Positions 12,444 to 25,500 of a DNA stretch of 64,000 nt are shown here, in pieces. A program made the translations under genes and the position numbers. The DNA is from Raphanus sativus (lineage: Eukaryota; Streptophyta; Magnoliopsida; Brassicales; Brassicaceae), in NCBI RefSeq assembly GCF_000801105.2, contig NC_079516.1, positions 7,812,001-7,876,000 on the forward strand. Direction: 5' to 3'. Every line of letters begins with the position of its first letter. Position 1 is the stretch's first letter. The notes beneath the pieces are model-generated. The model was not told the DNA's origin. It did no database searches and worked only from the letters and a program-made list of their open reading frames with translations.

Positions 12444-12448
12444 GTTTC

Positions 12449-13076
12449 ATTCACACTACTTTCATGTTTACAATCCAATAAGAAAAAATGGACGAACAAT
12501 CACCCCACCACAGGAGATTGAGCTTTGAAATCTTGGTTGATAAAAAAAGAATACAAAAACAAATTTATGCTAGTTGATCCATATTTCATCCATTCTATGC
12601 AAGTTATATATCTATGTGACTAATATTTCAGAACTACATTCAAATGCAATTGAGAACTTCACGTAAATAATTTTGTATAGCGCTTATATATGTGATATAT
12701 TAGTGTTAGAGAAAATTATTTTAATCTATTTAAAGTCTAGTAGGACTCCAAAATTAATAATATTGATCATCTATATTCGTATAAAATATTATGTACTTGG
12801 AAAATATTATTTTATTTTCTTTATATCCAATTTGCCTATATTTGAATGCAAGCAAGTAGGCAACTTCAGTCATTGAATATTTGCCTATCGAGGACCATGA
12901 TAACGCCATAAACTTATGCTTAAAAGCCTAAAACAAATTGCTTAAATATGAAAACGAAAAAATAATATACAAAGTCAAAGTTTTCATTCTTTGACAAAGA
13001 GAGTCAGTAACCTAACATTTCTGCCATTATGCGAAAAAGAGAGAAAAAGAAAATCAAAAAGAATCCAATCGTTTTC
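12449..13076. other. 3' flank of JAV1, no gene seen
   Basis: AT-rich spacer. Reading frames at 12673-12876 and 12991-13188 are low complexity or lie antisense to JAV1 and are not supported. Confidence 0.5.
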
Positions 13077-13670
13077 TCATTGCAGCCTCGAAGAAGACGT
13101 ATTACTATTCGTCGCTTCCTTAGACGACGGGGCAGAACCTCCTGCTCCACCGTCCGCCGTCCCAAACACACCGGGAACAGCCGTGTAATTAGGGTTGTTC
13201 ATGTTACTATAACCAACAACAGGATTGACGTTACTCAACGAGAACATATAAGGCCGCTGCGGTGGATGTGCCGCGTGGGGCTGGTAATTATATTGCCAAG
13301 GAACTTGTTGGGAAGATCCGGCGGATGGATCCGACGACGAAGCCGTGAGGCTAAAACCCGAAGTAGTATTACCTGACCCGAAAGCCATAGCGGATGGACC
13401 GCCCGTGTACTGCTGAACCATGGCACGGAAGTTGGATGTGTCGGTGTTGAGAAGTGTTGTTGGTGTTCTACGTGAGGCTCTTGATCTTTTACGTGCCGGT
13501 TTGGTTACACGACCGGTTTCAGGACTCAGCCGAGAGCCCATTGAGGTGGCTTCACCCGAGGGAGAAGCAGTTGTGGTGGTAGTGACGGCGGTTGAAATGG
13601 TGGTGGAAGTTGTGAAGAAAGTTTGGTTGTTGTTGTAGAACGGAGACCAATCGTTTGGGTTATTAGCCAT
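13077..13670 (-). CDS. JAV1: VQ-motif protein, JAV1/VQ22 orthologue
   Basis: Intronless, 197 aa, ATG at 13668-13670. Residues 81-90 read FRAMVQQYTG, a perfect FxxxVQxxTG motif that binds WRKY transcription factors. It is preceded by the basic stretch KPARKRSRASRRTP, which is likely to be nuclear-localising, and by a Ser/Thr-rich N-terminus. The C-terminus is Gln/Pro/Asn-rich and ends SSSRLQ. Start, motif context and end agree closely with Arabidopsis JAV1 (At3g22160), a repressor of jasmonate defence that is degraded after wounding or herbivory. Most VQ genes lack introns, as here. FHY3 downstream in the same block supports orthology. The frame is intact with no sign of decay. Confidence 0.92.
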   Translation of the reverse strand: MANNPNDWSPFYNNNQTFFTTSTTISTAVTTTTTASPSGEATSMGSRLSPETGRVTKPARKRSRASRRTPTTLLNTDTSNFRAMVQQYTGGPSAMAFGSGNTTSGFSLTASSSDPSAGSSQQVPWQYNYQPHAAHPPQRPYMFSLSNVNPVVGYSNMNNPNYTAVPGVFGTADGGAGGSAPSSKEATNSNTSSSRLQ

Positions 13671-16600
13671 TTTGTGTTTGTTTAAAGACTGCGATTGTGA
13701 GAAAGAAGAAAAGCATTTGCCTTCGTTAGTTGTTTATTTATTTGGGTTTAGTGATTCGACTTGTCAAAGAATGACTATTCTATATCAGTCATGACCGTTG
13801 ATTTTGGGAACGTAAATTACGTGGCTTTGTATTTCTTTCCAAGTTGAAGAAAAACAAACGTTTTTATACTTTCTTTGTTAATATATGATTTAATCTGATT
13901 CGATATTAATATATTATCATGTTTTATGAAAAAGTAATAAAAAAAAAGACCACAGGAAGTTACAAGTTGACGAAATAGTCCCATTTTACTGTGTGTTATT
14001 ATTATTTTAAAATAGTAAACAAGTCCCTCACTCATAATCGTCACAAAGCTGACGACGACATATGTCCTCTACGTTCTTCCTAACCAAAACGTTATAATAT
14101 TCATATTGTGTTGCCTCTCAGTGCAATAGCCGTATTATACAGCACCACTTGGTAACGAGATGAAATTTGTTTATATATACACTAGTACTACATGAATGTA
14201 CATTATTTTAAAAATAATCTTAATAAATTAGACGTATAGCAGAATAGGTTACACCGACAATTTGTTCAACCTATAGCCTACCCGTATGCCTGTAGACCGT
14301 TTTAATCAGCGAAAACGATTAGTAGATTATGAATTATCCACTAAAAATAGTTTCAAAAGAAATACTTTCGTATACGATACTTAATAACATTATAAGGTCA
14401 CCAACATCATACATAAATTAGTGTACAAAAAAAACATCATACATAAATTCAAGATTGTTTCCCCAAGAGAAGTAAAATCAAGGACATGCAGCTAATAGCA
14501 TGCCATGTTTATTGCATGGTTGTTAAATATTTAAGAGATAGTTCTTAATTTTTCTTAATTAAAAGTTAAGATACCGTTCTTATATTACGTATTTAAAAAC
14601 CCCAATTTAACCATGATGTATAGGAAACTGTCTGTCTTACTAAATTTCATAAGAAGTTTCAAGGCATGTCCTAGTGTGTCAGATAGATACTTTTCTTCAC
14701 TCTTGCATACTATATTAATTAATTAAGATTTCGATTACTGAAATCCATCGTGGTGATAAGCTAAGGAAGGAAAATTACCACTAGTGTTTTGATAATAGAT
14801 ATAGTCCTCTAGACATTTTATTTGAAAAATAATTTTGACATTTATCTTTTTATCATCACTTTTACTAAATAAATATGACATGATATACTAAAATGATGAA
14901 ACACCTAAAGGATAAAAGTGATATAGATAATTACATTTAATACTTATTTATATTTTTGGTAAATTATTTTGAATATGACAGTAAATTATACATCATTATA
15001 AAATAAATCAATTCAATAATGACGTTAAATAACATAATAATAGAAATATAATAATATTTATAAATTTTGAAATATTATGTATTTCTAGTTTTTATAACTA
15101 TAAATTTTATTACTAAAATGATTTTCAATTTTTTCAATTGTTTTTTGAAAAATATAATTTTTAACGAAATATTATTAGCTTCTTTTATATATCAACAAAT
15201 TTTAGAAATACTGTTTAGTTGTACTTTTTAATAATTATACAACTTTATATCAATTTTTATATTAATTTTATATATTATTTACACAGTTTATTAGGAAGAA
15301 ATGGACACAAACTAATTGACAGGAAAAAACTAATTGACGGTGGTAGATGACTTCGAGTTCGAATGATGTTTAAACAAGACGACGACCAAAGAGGAAAGAG
15401 GAAACTAGTAAGAATTTTCAAAGAAAACCATAATATGATTCTGACATATGCTATGCAATAGGGAACTACATCATCGTTCTCTTGTGTTAGAATTATGCAT
15501 CAATCAATCAAATATGCAATAGATAGTTTTGGAAAAGATCACATGTTGTTCCTTTCCATATTTATATATATATATATATATACATGTTGTTCCTTTCCAT
15601 ATTTATATATATATATATAATATATATATATATATGTGTGTACTTATGGCAGCTGCAAAAGTATGTTTTCTCTAAATTTTATATTAAATATTGTTTTAGA
15701 TTTTAAATTTTAAATTTTATTTTATTATTAACATTATTTTACATTTTCAATGTATATTTTAAACAATTTTCTATTTTTACTGTTATTTTAATCAGATATT
15801 AATAATAAAACCAAATAAAAACTATATCAAATAGGGATAAAATAGAAAATTTAGCAATTTTCTTAATTTATGTGCATAAATCTTAAACGATACTTATTAT
15901 GAAAGATATAATATTAAAATCCATATATGTACTTGTGCAACTACAAAAGTCTATAATATTAAAAGTCAACCTTTTTATAATAATAATGCAAAAATATTAA
16001 ACAAAATAAATTTTATCAAAAAGTATATTTTAATTTTTTGTTTTATGTGGTGTCATAAGTAAATATATTTAACACTTGTAAATAGTTTAATTGTTTTTGA
16101 AAAAAAAAATTCTTTAAAAATTCAAAACAATAATTTGGTCCATGGATCCATGAAAACCTTGAGTTATTGTTTTATGTACTAAAATATTGTTAACATAGTT
16201 TGTAAATAATATGTAGGAGTTGAATAAATTAATAATATTTATATAATATTTTTTTAAATTTTGATTTTCTATGTAGTATAATGTTAACTATTATAAGTAC
16301 TCACTTTGTAAATTATTGAGTATATATATATTTTGGTGTAACACTATACATAAAACACCAAGATTTTGTGAATTTGTATTTTTATGCAGTTTTACTAGAA
16401 ATAAAATCACACCATATTTAATTTTAGAATGGGACAATTGGTGAACTACCCATATAAATGACCAATATTTGCATTGTCTATGGATGGACGTTTCAACTTC
16501 ATATGACACAATCTTGCTTTTCGTTTGACCGAAATATCCTCTTTCTCTCTTATTCTCATGTGGTCTTTTTTCTCTGACACTCTCTGGCTCTCTGCACATT

Positions 16601-16800
16601 GCAATCCTTGTTCCCCTCACATATTCTTTTGCTTTCTATTTTAAACTTTTATTATTATTATTTTTCCTATAGATTTGAAACTTTATTTTTTATTCAATTT
16701 CTTCGCACTCTCTTTCTTCATATCTCATCTCTTTATTTGTTATAGTTCTTTTTTTTTTTTTCATTCTTGCCATTTACAATATTAATCCATAATAAACGGG
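13671..16800. other. JAV1 upstream region and intergenic DNA
   Basis: No supported gene. The first few hundred bases are the presumed JAV1 promoter. Around 15541-15634 a 41-bp unit (ACATGTTGTTCCTTTCCATA plus TA run) is tandemly duplicated. A reading frame at 16291-16620 has no recognisable domain and is not called. Confidence 0.5.
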
Positions 16801-16809
16801 AAAATTAAT

Positions 16810-17290
16810 CACTAAACATGTTACAAAATATATTAGAGAGTTAGCAAATTTTGAAAAAAATACAAAATTTGTTAACATGTTACAAAATATGTTAGCGAAT
16901 TAACAAAGATTGTAACATGATACAAAATTTGTTAACATGTTACAAAATATGTTAGCGAGTTAACAAAGATTGTAACATGATACAAAATTTGTCAACTGTA
17001 AAATAACATCAACTATAATCTCGCTAACATGGTACACAATTTGTTAACATTAAAATAACATCATTTTTTTACTAAGTTTATGATAGAACTACATTATAAT
17101 TCATCAATAATTTGACCACCAACATTTTACAAAATATGTTTGCGAGTTAACAAAAATTATAACAAGATACAAAATTTGTTAACATGTTAAAAAATTTGGT
17201 AATATGTTACGAAATATGTTAGTGAGTTAACAAATTTTGTAATATGATACAAGATTTGTTAACATTAAAATAACATTATCTATAAAATGC
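16810..17290. repeat. AT-rich minisatellite, 60-bp period
   Basis: Repeats of TTACAAAATATGTTAGCGA plus AACAAAGATTGTAACATGATA. Two near-perfect 60-bp units lie at 16871-16930 and 16931-16990, with degenerate copies on both sides. The part from 17121 is present again at 22542 just right of the N gap, so the right-hand contig begins inside this repeat. Confidence 0.85.
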
Positions 17291-20200
17291 ATAAACTTAT
17301 TTCAAATTTAGACAATCATAGTGAGAATTTTACTAGAAGATCACGTATGAACTTGTGTGACTTATACATCAAATTCCTAAGTGTTGAGGTAAAATAGACA
17401 AAAGAGGCAAAATTTGAAGACCAGCCATAGTTGGTCATCAAGCTTTTTCAACCACCTGTTCGGGTGAGGCTGATTTGGAGGACGACGAAGGCTGAGCTCG
17501 AGCCATCGACGCATACATGCGCTGTCCGCAGGTGAAAAAGAAGCCCAAACGCAGTGGCTAGTCTCGATTTTTAAATACAAAAAAAAATCACAAAAAAATC
17601 AACACTGTAAATGTTTTAATGAACATGTCTCTAAAAAAATTGAATCCTTATATGAAATAGATGGTAAAATCAAAAGTGAAATGAGTGTGAAATATTAAAA
17701 ATTGTTTCGTATGTGAAGAAAAAAGAAAAAAAAAAGAAAGATGAAACAAGACATGAAAGAAAACGAGAGAAAACTCATAAGAATAAGAAGGTGATCATTT
17801 GTCATTCCAAACAGTAGATGCAAGTGGAATTGCAGGCTTTATGCCAGACCTAATGCCATGTAGGTAATATAGGAATAGGGGTGTTTTGGTCTCCGGAAAC
17901 AGTGAATCTTTTAGAGAGGTAAGTTTCCAATTGGAGCCTCTCGTATAGGCATAAATGCAAATTTTCCCTTTTAGAATCCAGTTAAAACAGATGTAGTCCC
18001 CATGAATATATATAATTTTTGAACGCCACATGTGAAATATATAAGAGAGGAAAAACACGACGTCTAAATCACATTTAGTTTAGTGGTATAAATGTTGGTA
18101 TTTGTACCTTAATAACCCAGTTTCAAACTAATGGATCAGTAAAAATTGATTTTTTCATTCAAAAAAAAAAAACATGACACAACCATACCACACTAACATG
18201 GAAGGAAGATCCTCCGGCGTCATCAAACACAGTTAAGCTTTGATTTAGGTCAATGAGTGCATTAGTGAAGGCTTCTCCTGTTCTCCACCACTTTGTGGCG
18301 ATTAACATCCATGTTTACTATAATCAAAAGAATTATAAGTTATATTTACATACAAATGTAAACAAAAGTTCTTTAATATGAAGAAAATATATAATCTCTA
18401 AAACTATATACAGGCTTTCTCTAGATCGACCCTGATGCAATCCACACCTATTACTCGATTACACTCCTGGGAATCGTCGAAAGATTTAGGATGGAAGATT
18501 TTCCCAAACAAGAATAACTTTGATTCTACTGAACTGAACTCAACCAACTTTGATCAAATCACTCCAAAATCAATTTCGTATGTCACTTTATAAATGCCTT
18601 TCATCGCATGGGCATTAATAGCATGTGGAAGGTAATGTGTCATTGCATTGGGATTAGGTTTAGGAATTCTGTTTACGATTTGGTTCATTCGATTTTTTTT
18701 TTTGTTTTTGAATTTTTTTTTTAGATATATAGAAACTGTTTAGTTATTTATGAAAATCAGTTTGATTTTGTTACTTTGGTTTCTAGTTAGGATCACAATG
18801 TCAGAAATTAACTAAATTTCCATAAACCGAATTAGAACTTAAACGGCATATAAATCAAGAATCAAAAACCAAACTTGAACTGATAAAGTTTCTAGTTCCA
18901 ATTCGATCTCAGTTTCACTTTCGATTTGATTCGATTCAAATTCGGTTTTCAATTCCTGATTTATTTTCCATGCCTAATTAGGATCGTATAGCAAACCACA
19001 GTACCATCTTGTTTTTGTGATTCAAAATCAGAACTAGTATGATACTAGAAAGAAATATTAAAAAAGAATTAACAAGATTTAAGAACCTAAATCTTGATCC
19101 AAAACCAGAACTAATATGATACTACAAATTTAAGAAACTTGATCAAAAGAATTAACGAAATTTATATAAACAGAGAAATATCCTCTAAACACTGCTCTCT
19201 CTCTCTCTCTAAAAGTCAATGATCAAGCTTGGGGATCATATCAAGTACAAACAGAAACAATATTAACAATACAACATCCGATTTTTAACACTTGAGCTGA
19301 TATAACAGAGAATGCTCTCTGTTCTGTTCCAAAAAAAAAAAACTGATTGCCAAATGAGCTTCTTCTAGTACACGCTGGCTTCTGTTTCTGCAGAGATTTT
19401 AGCTCTTTCAGATTTGATCGCCCTTAGGCCCACAGTTTGGTTTATGAGTGTCTAGACGCGTCCTCATGCAACTGGGTAGTCCTCACATTAGGATCATCCT
19501 GTCACAGTAAATGACATGTTTCCATGAACAGAGATTGACCAGTAGTAGTAGATCCGAACATGAAAAAAAAAGGAGAGATAAATATGTAATTAGAATGAAA
19601 ATTTACCCGGATAGAAAGTTGGGAGGACGGAAGAAATCTACTCCCTAAGAAAGAACAAAGTAGAGAATGATCAAATTTAAATTGGTAAAAGATTTTAACA
19701 AGGCTCTTGAAAGAGAAAGAGCCAAGAATAAGTAAGGTACCTGTCCATGGATGCCTGGCTGAGCAGTGTAGTAACCGTCGTAGCTTGGTGCTATTGAGTT
19801 CAACTGTCGCTACAGAAAACCAGTTGGGATTTTTCTTTAAAAAATCCAAAGTTAATGATCCAAAAATAAAAAAGCAGAAAAGTTACACAGATAGGTGTTG
19901 ATGGTCGGATTTTTCATACCAATCCTTGAATTGTTTGTTGATTCCCATAGAAGTTATCGCGATTTGCCCCACCCATTAAGTCCAGCTGAACCTGTAAACA
20001 CACATAATCACACCACAAACTGCATACACATATAAGAGAATAGATAACATTTGTTTTGTGTGCATAGTTTACCATATTTTGCACACTCTGCTGTGCTCCG
20101 TAATAACCTTCAATGCCAACTGTCCTTGGATTCAACTTATCCTGCACACACAAATTATCAAATACTTAGGGGACTTTAGTTTAACAGGTGATTGATACGA

Positions 20201-22441
20201 CATATCAACAAAAGGACAGACCATCTGTTGCAAGCTCTCTGGCGCTGCAACTGGCGGCATAACCTCCTGCTCTGAGTTCACCTGCAAATCCGTGGTCAGG
20301 ATCATAAAACTCCCAACTTGTATTGCAAGCAGAGATTTTAAAACAAGAAAGCTACTTTTCTCTTCTTCGTTGGATTCTTTTTCTTGCTCGCCTTGCCTCC
20401 TGCGCCTCTGCTCTGGTTATCCTCCTCCACAGAAACCAGACCTTGAGTTGGTGAGCTGACCACATCTGGAACACTTCTCCCGGAAGTATTAACACCAGCA
20501 CAGTTTCTCAAAGCTTCTTCAACCGCAAGGAACGCAACGTTGTAACTCTCCTGAGAGCATGACGCCTCTTCGCTCAGCTTCAACGCTCTCTGGCATAAGT
20601 CGTTGTACCGCTGCAGCCTCGTCTGCAACTGCTGAGGCGGCTCTCCTGATGAAAACTGCCGGCTCTTCGCGTCTTTCGTCCACCGTTTCAGTACGTACTG
20701 CGAGGGGATGGAAGAGAGATGACAGCACTGAAGAACGTTGAGCGTGTGTCTGCATAGATAGCCTTTATACTCAAACAACCGACAGATGCAAAAGACTTCC
20801 GCCTTGGCCTGGTTCCATGTCACAACAAACTCCTGGCTGTTCTCGAAATCCTGAACTCTAAAAGTAGAGCACGTCGCGTCTCGGTTCTCCTCCCTCGGAC
20901 TACACGCGATCGCGCCCAAAACTTCCACCTGGAACTTCTTGAACACGGCGGGAGTGTAGACTTCGGAGACACTCTTCTCAAACGGTGACGGAGACTTCAA
21001 CGTCGGCTGCTTGTTCCACGTCTCGGACTCAGCCTTGGCTTCTTCCTCGAATCTATCTTGCAGAATCGTATCGTATAGTTTCACAAACTCTTGTACGCTG
21101 GTCTTCTTGTGCAAGTACTTGTCTAAGAAAGCGTTGACACTGTCAGCTCTCTGAGGTGTGGACATCCCCGCCAAAAGAACATCACTCATGTAGGTCGGCG
21201 CCCATTTCCTCCGGTCTTCGTATAAAGACTGCATCGACTGATCTTCCTTGAGGCCGAACTTAGCAAGAATCTTCCACCATCTCCTCGCAAAGTCTTCCTC
21301 CTTCCATGACTTATAAACACACTTCTCGAACTTCTGCGTAAAATCTTCCTTGTGACCGAGATTCTCAGAGACCTTACTCAGCACATGCCAAAGGAAAAAG
21401 CAATGCCGAGTGTTAGGGAAGACTACAGACACAACAGAGTTCATTACAGAATCTTGCTCAGTGATCAAAACCTTCGGAGCTTGTCCACCCATCGCCTTCA
21501 GCCAAGTCTCCATCAACCAAGAGAAGGTAACCGCACTCTCGTCGGATAGCAAAGCACATCCAAGAACCATATACTGATAATGCTGATTCACACCGACGAA
21601 AATAGCAAGCGGCGTCTTGTACTTGCTTCTCACGTAAGTCGTGTCTAAAGAAACAACATCACAAAAAACTAACATAACCGCCCCTGCTCTTCGCATCAAC
21701 CCAAAACACATTCTTCACACGCTGGTCATCTCCGAGATCCACCGCGTAATAAAAGTTCGAACTCAAACCCTGCATCCTCTCCAAGAACTCAAGCAGAGTC
21801 TTGAAATCCCCTGTCTCAACTCCCGACCGACCTTTCTCGTGAGAACTCTTCGCATCACAGAGCTTATACTCAGCGAACTGCTTAGCCATAGCAGCGTATA
21901 TATCCTCCTCGCCTGCTCAGTCACAGCCTGAGCTGGCACAAGCTCGTGGTTATGCTCCCTGACAAAGCTGTGAACCACCCATTTCCCGTTAGACCGTCTC
22001 TTAACATGCATGCTAGCTTTACAATCAGTCTTCGCGCAAGCCCTCCTCCCACCCACCACCACCACCAGACATATTATGATGGTCCTGCTTGTTGCTGCTC
22101 TGTCTAGCTCGCGGACGGTTAAAAGACTTGTTATCGTACTCTCTCTTGGTACCGTACCTAGAGCAAGCGAACTTAGCGTCTATAAACTCCCTCGTGGTCT
22201 TGACCTGCGACTGTTCTGTATCGCCGTGTTGAACCCTATGGCACGTGAGTACTCTTGGTAGAAGGCGTAGGCTTCGCCGTGTGAATCGAACTCCATGCCG
22301 TTGAGCGGCTCAAGGTTATACTTTCTGTGTAGTCGACCAACTCAGAGGTGTGACGTGTCCCATGACGACGACATCGTCCTCCTCCTCGATCTTACTACCA
22401 ATGTCTATGTCTGAATTGTGCAAGACGTTGTTGTTATCGTC
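17121..22441. repeat. left copy of a ~5.3-kb near-identical duplication ending at the N gap
   Basis: This 5321-bp stretch aligns end to end with 22542-27872. Its left edge (AACATTTTACAAAATATG) equals the first bases after the gap, and its last bases before the gap (GTTGTTATCGTC) equal 27861-27872. Differences are mostly single-base gains or losses in homopolymers plus a few substitutions. Exact abutment at the gap is what an unmerged overlap of two contig ends produces. Confidence 0.93.
19442..22441 (-). pseudogene. FHY3: truncated, frameshifted second copy of FHY3 (likely assembly artefact)
   Basis: All seven coding exons of the intact FHY3 at 24862-27920 have counterparts here. The copy is cut by the gap and so lacks about the first 16 codons and the promoter. 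An extra A near 21661-21670 breaks the frame after the segment that reads [17 protein letters not shown] in the good copy. An extra AT near 21899 and a shortened CCA run near 22050 break it again. The sixth coding exon (about 19600-19650) lacks 7 bases present at about 25035-25042. The 3' part of the main exon (20338-21650) looks identical in protein to the other copy. I read this as an uncorrected contig end rather than a biological pseudogene, but a real recent tandem duplicate cannot be excluded from sequence alone. Confidence 0.85.
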
Positions 22442-22541
22442 NNNNNNNNNNNNNNNNNNNNNNNNNNNNNNNNNNNNNNNNNNNNNNNNNNNNNNNNNNN
22501 NNNNNNNNNNNNNNNNNNNNNNNNNNNNNNNNNNNNNNNNN
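22442..22541. other. assembly gap, exactly 100 N
   Basis: A run of exactly 100 N, the usual placeholder for a gap of unknown size in scaffolding. It separates the two copies of the FHY3 region. Reading frames crossing it are meaningless. Confidence 0.99.
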
Positions 22542-25500
22542 AACATTTTACAAAATATGTTTGCGAGTTAACAAAAATTATAACAAGATACAAAATTTGT
22601 TAACATGTTAAAAAATTTGGTAATATGTTACGAAATATGTTAGTGAGTTAACAAATTTTGTAATATGATACAAGATTTGTTAACATTAAAATAACATTAT
22701 CTATAAAATGCATAAACTTATTTCAAATTTAGACAATCATAGTGAGAATTTTACTAGAAGATCACGTATGAACTTGTGTGACTTATACATCAAATTCCTA
22801 AGTGTTGAGGTAAAATAGACAAAAGAGGCAAAATTTGAAGACCAGCCATAGTTGGTCATCAAGCTTTTTCAACCACCTGTTCGGGTGAGGCTGATTTGGA
22901 GGACGACGAAGGCTGAGCTCGAGCCATCGACGCATACATGCGCTGTCCGCAGGTGAAAAAGAAGCCCAAACGCAGTGGCTAGTCTCGATTTTAAATACAA
23001 AAAAAAATCACAAAAAAATCAACACTGTAAATGTTTTAATGAACATGTCTCTAAAAAAATTGAATCCTTATATGAAATAGATGGTAAAATCAAAAGTGAA
23101 ATGAGTGTGAAATATTAAAAATTGTTTCGTATGTGAAGAAAAAAAGAAAAAAAAAAGAAAGATGAAACAAGACATGAAAGAAAACGAGAGAAAACTCATA
23201 AGAATAAGAAGGTGATCATTTGTCATTCCAAACAGTAGATGCAAGTGGAATTGCAGGCTTTATGCCAGACCTAATGCCATGTAGGTAATATAGGAATAGG
23301 GGTGTTTTGGTCTCCGGAAACAGTGAATCTTTTAGAGAGGTAAGTTTCCAATTGGAGCCTCTCGTATAGGCATAAATGCAAATTTTCCCTTTTAGAATCC
23401 AGTTAAAACAGATGTAGTCCCCATGAATATATATAATTTTTGAACGCCACATGTGAAATATATAAGAGAGGAAAAACACGACGTCTAAATCACATTTAAT
23501 TTAGTGGTATAAATGTTGGTATTTGTACCTTAATAACCCAGTTTCAAACTATGGATCAGTAAAAATTGATTTTTTCATTCAAAAAAAAAAAACATGACAC
23601 AACCATACCCACACTAACATGGAAGGAAGATCCTCCGGCGTCATCAAACACAGTTAAGCTTTGATTTAGGTCAATGAGTGCATTAGTGAAGGCTTCTCCT
23701 GTTCTCCCACCACTTTGTGGCGATTAACATCCATGTTACTATAATCAAAAGAATTATAAGTTATATTTACATACAAATGTAAACAAAAGTTCTTTAATAT
23801 GAAGAAAATATATAATCTCTAAAACTATATACAGGCTTTCTCTAGATCGACCCTGATGCAAATCCACACCTATTACTCGATTACACTCCTGGGAATCGTC
23901 GAAAGATTTAGGATGGAAGATTTTCCCAAACAAGAATAACTTTGATTCTACTGAACTGAACTCAAACCAACTTTGATCAAATCACTCCAAAATCAATTTC
24001 GTATGTCACTTTATAAATGCCTTTCATCGCATGGGCATTAATAGCATGTGGAAAGGTAATGTGTCATTGCATTGGGATTAGGTTTAGGAATTCTGTTTAC
24101 GATTTGGTTCATTCGATTTTTTTTTTTGTTTTTGAATTTTTGTTTTTAGATATATAGAAACTGTTTAGTTATTTATGAAAATCAGTTTGATTTTGTTACT
24201 TTGGTTTCTAGTTAGGATCACAATGTCAGAAATTAACTAAATTTCCATAAACCGAATTAGAACTTAAACGGCATATAAATCAAGAATCAAAAACCAAACT
24301 TGAACTGATAAAGTTTCTAGTTCCAATTCGATCTCAGTTTCACTTTCGATTTGATTCGATTCAAATTCGGTTTTCAATTCCTGATTTATTTTCCATGCCT
24401 AATTAGGATCGTATAGCAAACCACAGTACCATCTTGTTTGTGATTCAAAATCAGAACTAGTATGATACTAGAAAGAAATATTAAAAAAGAATTAACAAGA
24501 TTTAAGAACCTAAATCTTGATCCAAAACCAGAACTAATATGATACTACAAATTTAAGAAACTTGATCAAAAGAATTAACGAAATTTATATAAACAGAGAA
24601 ATATCCTCTAAACACTGCTCTCTCTCTCTCTCTAAAAGTCAATGATCAAGCTTGGGGATCATATCAAGTACAAACAGAAACAATATTAACAATACAACAT
24701 CCGATTTTTAACACTTGAGCTGATAAAACAGAGAATGCTCTCTGTTCTGTTCCAAAAAAAAAAACTGATTGCCAAATGAGCTTCTTCTAGTACACGCTGG
24801 CTTCTGTTCTGCAGAGATTTTAGCTCTTTCAGATTTGATCGCCCTTAGGCCACAGTTTGGTTTATGAGTGTCTAGACGCGTCCTCATGCAACTGGGTAGT
24901 CCTCACATTAGGATCATCCTGTCACAGTAAATGACATGTTTCCATGAACAGAGATTGACCAGTAGTAGTAGATCCGAACATGAAAAAAAAAGAGAGAGAT
25001 AAATATGTAATTAGAATGAAAATTTACCCGGATATCGTAAGGAAAGTTGGGAGGACGGAAGAAATCTACTCCCTAAGAAAGAACAAAGTAGAGAATGATC
25101 AAATTTAAATTGGTAAAAGATTTTAACAAGGCTCTTGAAAGAGAAAGAGCCAAGAATAAGTAAGGTACCTGTCCATGGATGCCTGGCTGAGCAGTGTAGT
25201 AACCGTCGTAGCTTGGTGCTATTGAGTTCAACTGTCGCTACAGAAAACCAGTTGGGATTTTTCTTTAAAAATCCAAAGTTAATGATCCAAAATAAAAAGA
25301 GCAGAAACTAGTTACACAGATAGGTGTTGATGGTCGGATTTTTCATACCAATCCTTGAATTGTTTGTTGATTCCCATAGAAGTTATCGCGATTTGCCCCA
25401 CCCATTAAGTCCAGCTGAACCTGTAAACACACATAATCACACCACAAACTGCATACACATATAAGAGAATAGATAACATTTGTTTTGTGTGCATAGTTTA

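Noticed and set aside
13029..13638. Plus-strand ORFs opposite JAV1
   Set aside because: They are antisense shadows of the intact VQ gene, with arginine-rich composition caused by the complementary strand.
18061..18180. tRNA-like boxes (TTTAGTGGTATAAATG and CAGTTTCAAAC) suggesting a SINE
   Set aside because: Both boxes are degenerate and no target duplication or 3' tail boundary could be defined. Similar loose matches at 37998-38010 and 38199-38225 were rejected for the same reason.
22316..22603. ORFs running through the N block
   Set aside because: They exist only because unknown bases were translated.
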